A DNA stretch of 16,004 nucleotides from positions 1 to 16,004 of the forward strand of contig JAHIOG010000441.1 in the NCBI GenBank assembly GCA_018895675.1, in the 5' to 3' direction. Position 1 is the first letter of the stretch, and each line of letters begins with the position of its first letter. Under the pieces are notes generated by a model that saw nothing but the letters and a program-made list of their open reading frames with translations, was not told where the DNA came from and did no database searches. This stretch comes from a bacterium. Lineage in GTDB: Bacteria; Fidelibacterota; UBA2242. This document shows, piece by piece, positions 12,519 through 16,004 of this stretch. A program made the translations under genes and the position numbers.

Positions 12519-14888
12519 ATGTCCAATCAACTGGAACAGTTGCTATCGAGTAAAAACATTAAAAATAATATCGAATTTATACATACGATTGAGGGATCGG
12601 AGGGCGAATTTCAACCATTCCCCAAGGACATGTTACCCGAAATCAAAGACGTGTTGCAACGTAGAAAAATATACAATCTTTATTCTCATCAGGCTGAAAG
12701 TTGGAAATACGCAGCGAACCATCAGGATTTTACCGTTGTTACCCCCACTGCTTCAGGAAAAACATTGACGTACAACCTACCGGTGCTACAGGAGATGATT
12801 CTTAATTCCACATCAAAAGCACTGTATATCTTCCCCACTAAAGCGTTGAGCCAGGATCAGATGAGTGAAGCTCACGATTTTATCACCTTATTGGAGAAAG
12901 ACATTAAAGCGTACACTTTTGACGGCGACACACCAGCCAACGCCCGCATGGCAATCCGTAAACAGGGCAATATCGTCGTAACCAATCCGGATATGCTACA
13001 TCAGGGAATCATGCCTCACCATACCAAATGGATGCAATTTTTCCAGAACCTGAAATTTGTAGTCATCGACGAAATGCATATTTACCGCGGGGTTTTTGGA
13101 TCGCACATGACCAATGTCGTCCGGCGACTGAAGCGGTTATGCGAATTTTATCGCTCAGACCCATTATTCATCCTCTGTTCCGCCACAATCGCCAATCCAA
13201 AGGAGCACGCTGAAAAACTGATCGAGAAACCGGTTCAATTGATCGAAAAGTCCGGCGCTCCGGTAAGTCCTAAAAAAATATACTTCTATAATCCTCCAGT
13301 GGTTAATAAAGAATTAGGCATTCGCGCCAGTTATATAAAGCAGGCGCGATTTTTGGCGAATAACTTTATTAAGCATAATATTCAGACAATTCTCTTTGCC
13401 CTGTCACGGCTGAATGTAGAAGTTTTGACAAAATACCTGAAAGACGACTTCGAAAGCGACCGGGAATCCATAAGTCAACCGGAAAAAATTGCCGGCTACA
13501 GGGGTGGTTATCTTCCCAAACGTCGCCGGGAAATTGAAAAGGGTATCAGGGAAGGAACAATCAAAGGCGTTATCTCGACGAATGCCCTGGAGCTTGGAAT
13601 CGATATCGGCAGTCTGGACGCTGCGATTCTAGCTGGTTATCCCGGCAGTATTGCCAGCACCTGGCAACAGCTGGGACGTGCCGGCAGACGAGGGAAATCG
13701 GCATACGGCATTTTCGTGGCGCGCTCCAATCCGGTGGATCAGTTCCTGATGCAGCACCCGGAATATTTCTTTTCAAAATCACCGGAACATGCCCGTATTA
13801 ATCCTGATAATCTGATGATCCTTGTAGACCACATCAAATGCGCCTCTTTCGAACTGCCCTTCGAAGTGGATGAGACATTTGGTAGTGTTATTTGGGAGGA
13901 TTTGAAGGAAATCCTGAAATTTCTCGCCGATGGCGGTATTCTGCACCGCAGCGGTGATCGCTGGTACTGGTCGGAAGACGTCTATCCGGCTGCCGATGTC
14001 AATCTCCGGCGTATCCCGGAAGGTAATTTCGTCGTTGTGGACACTGATAATCAGAATAAGATCATCGGCGAAGTGGATTACAGCGCCGCGGCGATGACTA
14101 TTTATCCCGATGCGATTTATATGGCGTCGGGGATTGAATATATAGTTGATGAACTCGACTGGGATGGTCGTAAAGCCTACGTACGAAAAACTGACTCCGA
14201 TTACTACACCGATTCCATCGATTACACCAATGTCAAAGTGTTGTCCGACGATGAAGAACGCAAAACAGTAGCGGTGGATGTTTTCCGGGGCGAAGTCCAG
14301 GTAGTTACCCGGGTCATCGGCTATAAGAGAATCAAGTTTTACACCATGGAAAATGTCGGGTATGGGAAGATCAATCTTCCCGATCTCGAAATGGCTACTA
14401 CGGCTTACTGGTTCACAATTCCTCAACATTTACTCAACAGGTTAACCTGTTCCAGAGCTGACATCATCGATGGAATTCTGGGAATCAGTAAAGCCCTGCA
14501 TTCTGTAGCGACACTGAAAATCATGAGCGAACCCCGCGATATTCACCGGGCGGTCGGCGATAAGAGCTCCGAATGGTTTGCCATGAATACGATCACCGAA
14601 AGAGGAATTTATTCACCCGCGACGGAAGAAAGTCCGTCACAAAAACTGAATCCTGATGAACTATCCAAATTTCAACCAACAATTTTCATTTATGATAATT
14701 ATCCCGGCGGAATCGGCTTCACGCCACTGCTTTACGATTCACATGAAGAATTACTGGAGAATACTCTAAAACTGATCAGTTCTTGTGCCTGTACCGATGG
14801 CTGCCCCTCCTGCGTTGGACCATCAAAGGAAGTCGGAAAAAACAGCAAACGAGTGGCGGTTGATATTTTATCGTTAATTGCTTGTTAA
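12519..14888 (+). CDS. mrfA: MrfA/YprA-type DEAH-like helicase with C-terminal zinc-binding cysteines
   Basis: 789 residues, close to family length. RecA1 domain: Walker A TPTASGKT (75-82), FPTKALSQDQ, NPDMLH, and DEMH at 184-187 in place of DEVH/DEAH, then CSATIANP. RecA2 domain: TNALELGIDIG and QQLGRAGRRGKS (motifs V and VI). The C-terminal DUF1998-type region ends with C756, C758, C762 and C765 (CxCx3CxxC), the spacing of the metal-binding cysteines known in B. subtilis MrfA. It is an ATP-driven 3'-5' DNA helicase in mitomycin repair, thought to open DNA for MrfB. AAAGGAGCCTAT gives a strong ribosome-binding site right after the mrfB stop, so the two form an operon, with the exonuclease gene first, opposite to B. 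subtilis. Confidence 0.94.
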   Translation: MSNQLEQLLSSKNIKNNIEFIHTIEGSEGEFQPFPKDMLPEIKDVLQRRKIYNLYSHQAESWKYAANHQDFTVVTPTASGKTLTYNLPVLQEMILNSTSKALYIFPTKALSQDQMSEAHDFITLLEKDIKAYTFDGDTPANARMAIRKQGNIVVTNPDMLHQGIMPHHTKWMQFFQNLKFVVIDEMHIYRGVFGSHMTNVVRRLKRLCEFYRSDPLFILCSATIANPKEHAEKLIEKPVQLIEKSGAPVSPKKIYFYNPPVVNKELGIRASYIKQARFLANNFIKHNIQTILFALSRLNVEVLTKYLKDDFESDRESISQPEKIAGYRGGYLPKRRREIEKGIREGTIKGVISTNALELGIDIGSLDAAILAGYPGSIASTWQQLGRAGRRGKSAYGIFVARSNPVDQFLMQHPEYFFSKSPEHARINPDNLMILVDHIKCASFELPFEVDETFGSVIWEDLKEILKFLADGGILHRSGDRWYWSEDVYPAADVNLRRIPEGNFVVVDTDNQNKIIGEVDYSAAAMTIYPDAIYMASGIEYIVDELDWDGRKAYVRKTDSDYYTDSIDYTNVKVLSDDEERKTVAVDVFRGEVQVVTRVIGYKRIKFYTMENVGYGKINLPDLEMATTAYWFTIPQHLLNRLTCSRADIIDGILGISKALHSVATLKIMSEPRDIHRAVGDKSSEWFAMNTITERGIYSPATEESPSQKLNPDELSKFQPTIFIYDNYPGGIGFTPLLYDSHEELLENTLKLISSCACTDGCPSCVGPSKEVGKNSKRVAVDILSLIAC

Positions 14889-14943
14889 CTTCTAATATTC
14901 AAAGAAATGTACTGTGCATAAAAAAAATATTTGATGATAAATT

Positions 14944-14962
14944 GTTATATTTAAATTATAAC
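14944..14962. promoter_or_regulatory. AT-rich inverted repeat upstream of the PLD/helicase gene
   Basis: GTTATA (14944-14949) and TATAAC (14957-14962) flank TTTAAAT, giving a 19-bp nearly symmetric site about 60 bp before the ATG at 15024. It could be an operator or overlap a promoter -10 region. The surrounding 135-bp gap is very AT-rich, so chance symmetry is possible. Confidence 0.35.
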
Positions 14963-15023
14963 GTATGGATACTTAAAAAATCTTGCGGATTTAATATGTT
15001 TCAAATCATTTCGAGGATTCTTC

Positions 15024-16004
15024 ATGCCAACTATCTATGACAATATCGAAAAGAATTTGGTCACTGCTTTAGAGCAGACGTTAGATGTATCTTATCGTTC
15101 TGACTTCTGTGTCGGCTATTTTAATCTTCGGGGCTGGAAAGAAGTTGCCGACTATATTGATAAATGGTCAGGGGATGAAGATAATCGTTGTCGTCTTCTC
15201 GTTGGTATGCAAAGACCGCCGCAGGAACTTATTAAGGAATATTTCGCTCTTTCTGATGAAGAAATGATGGACAATCCCAGAGCTTTAGCAATTCGCCGAA
15301 AACTTGCCGAAGAATTCAAGCAGCAACTGACAATCGGATTACCAACTGATATTGATGAAAAAGGCCTTCGCAAACTCTCTCAGCAGATCAAAGATAAAAA
15401 GGTAGTTGTAAAACTCTTTTTAAAACATCCCCTTCATGCAAAACTCTATTTAATGTTCCGGAATGATCCTATCAATCCGATAATCGGTTATTTGGGAAGC
15501 AGTAATCTAACTTTGTCCGGTTTGTCAAAACAAGGTGAGCTGAACATTGATGTCTTGGATGGTGATGCCACTATGAAACTGGCTCAGTGGTTCGAGGATC
15601 ACTGGGATGAACGATGGTGTCTTGATATTACGGAAGATCTGATTGAAGCAGTTGACACTAGTTGGGCAGGAGACCGATTAATACCGCCCTATTATATCTA
15701 TTTAAAAATTATCTGGCATTTGTCTCAGGAAGCACGGGCGGGTATATCAACTATTAAATTGCCAAAGGAATTTTTAGACGAATTGCTGGAATTTCAGGAA
15801 AAAGCAGTTCAAATTGCCGCTCATCATCTAAACAAACGTGGTGGTGTATTAGTCGGAGACGTTGTGGGGCTCGGAAAAACGATTATAGCCACGGCTATTG
15901 CATGCATTTTTGAAGATGATTTTCTACTGGAAACCCTGATTATATGTCCGAAGAACCTGACTAAAATGTGGGAAGGTTATGTACACAAATATCGTCTTCG
16001 GGCA
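15024..16004 (+). CDS. Phospholipase-D-like/SNF2-type helicase fusion, N-terminal part, cut by window edge
   Basis: 327 codons without a stop, running off the right edge. CGAGGATTCTTC before the ATG gives a fair ribosome-binding site. Residues about 1-200 form a PLD-like domain with H138 and K140 (HPLHAKLYLMF) and GSSNLTLSGL (158-167); the Asp of a strict HxKx4D motif is absent. From about 250 a superfamily 2 helicase begins: Q258 in LEFQEKAV (Q motif), then Walker A GDVVGLGKT (278-286) and motif Ia LIICPKNLTKMW. In this helicase group the usual text is DEVGLGKT; here V280 stands for the Glu-like position. Such fusions are large, often near 1000 residues, and frequently occur in defence or repair neighbourhoods. 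A role in DNA defence is inference. It follows mrfA by 135 nt, so it is probably a separate unit. Confidence 0.85.
   Translation, partial: MPTIYDNIEKNLVTALEQTLDVSYRSDFCVGYFNLRGWKEVADYIDKWSGDEDNRCRLLVGMQRPPQELIKEYFALSDEEMMDNPRALAIRRKLAEEFKQQLTIGLPTDIDEKGLRKLSQQIKDKKVVVKLFLKHPLHAKLYLMFRNDPINPIIGYLGSSNLTLSGLSKQGELNIDVLDGDATMKLAQWFEDHWDERWCLDITEDLIEAVDTSWAGDRLIPPYYIYLKIIWHLSQEARAGISTIKLPKEFLDELLEFQEKAVQIAAHHLNKRGGVLVGDVVGLGKTIIATAIACIFEDDFLLETLIICPKNLTKMWEGYVHKYRLRA

Noticed and set aside
13779..14429. 216-residue open frame on the minus strand inside mrfA
   Set aside because: It lies wholly antisense to a strongly supported helicase gene, has no recognisable motif, and no ribosome-binding site was found for it; it is a shadow of the codon pattern.
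11214..16004. DISARM-type defence system
   Set aside because: Although DISARM has DUF1998-, PLD- and SNF2-type proteins, the helicase and exonuclease here match MrfA and MrfB closely and no methyltransferase is visible.
1..16004. tRNA, rRNA or riboswitch
   Set aside because: No cloverleaf, ribosomal RNA segment or known riboswitch core was recognised by eye on either strand; small RNAs could be missed without a covariance search.

Overview
The window looks like a chromosomal segment from a moderately AT-rich Gram-negative bacterium. The signs are an exported metallophosphoesterase/PQQ-propeller protein, Shine-Dalgarno-led genes, an orphan receiver protein and a PTS-like regulator beside an antiporter. 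No marker gene (rRNA, tRNA, ribosomal protein) is present. A placement near the FCB superphylum or a related environmental lineage is only an impression from protein style.

Layout. (1) 1-360, minus strand: N-terminal part of a short-chain dehydrogenase running off the left edge. (2) 361-2845: an accessory patch. It holds a 66-bp imperfect direct repeat (copy A), an array of TTAA-containing operator-like repeats, a two-gene toxin-antitoxin operon (AlpA/excisionase-like HTH antitoxin plus Doc-type Fic toxin), a complete IS630-family insertion sequence that landed at the toxin stop codon, then copy B of the repeat. (3) 2846-4892, plus strand: a POT-like MFS transporter and a stand-alone receiver-domain protein, the latter followed by a strong terminator. 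(4) 5006-7089, minus strand: a two-gene operon of a CPA-type cation/proton antiporter and an EIIA-Ntr protein with a C-terminal P-II-like region. (5) 7226-9166: a yjbQ-family gene whose 5' end exists twice. An AAA ATPase/DUF4143 gene lies between a 5' stub and the intact gene, and the two 5' ends share an exact 43-bp block. (6) 9225-11081, minus strand: the secreted metallophosphoesterase with a PQQ-type propeller. (7) 11214-14888, plus strand: an mrfB-mrfA (yprB-yprA) pair, a DEDD exonuclease and a helicase with a C-terminal four-cysteine motif. In Bacillus subtilis this pair repairs mitomycin-type DNA damage. (8) 15024-16004: N-terminal third or so of a phospholipase-D-like/SNF2-type helicase that runs off the right edge.

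The best candidate for something undescribed is the ATPase insertion at yjbQ. The pattern (5' stub, cargo gene, re-supplied 5' end, perfect 43-bp repeat) resembles an island that integrates into the start of a protein-coding gene and regenerates it, yet no recombinase gene is visible. The TA patch is a second mobile-looking region: flanking direct repeats, a dense operator array and an IS that leaves the toxin reading frame intact.
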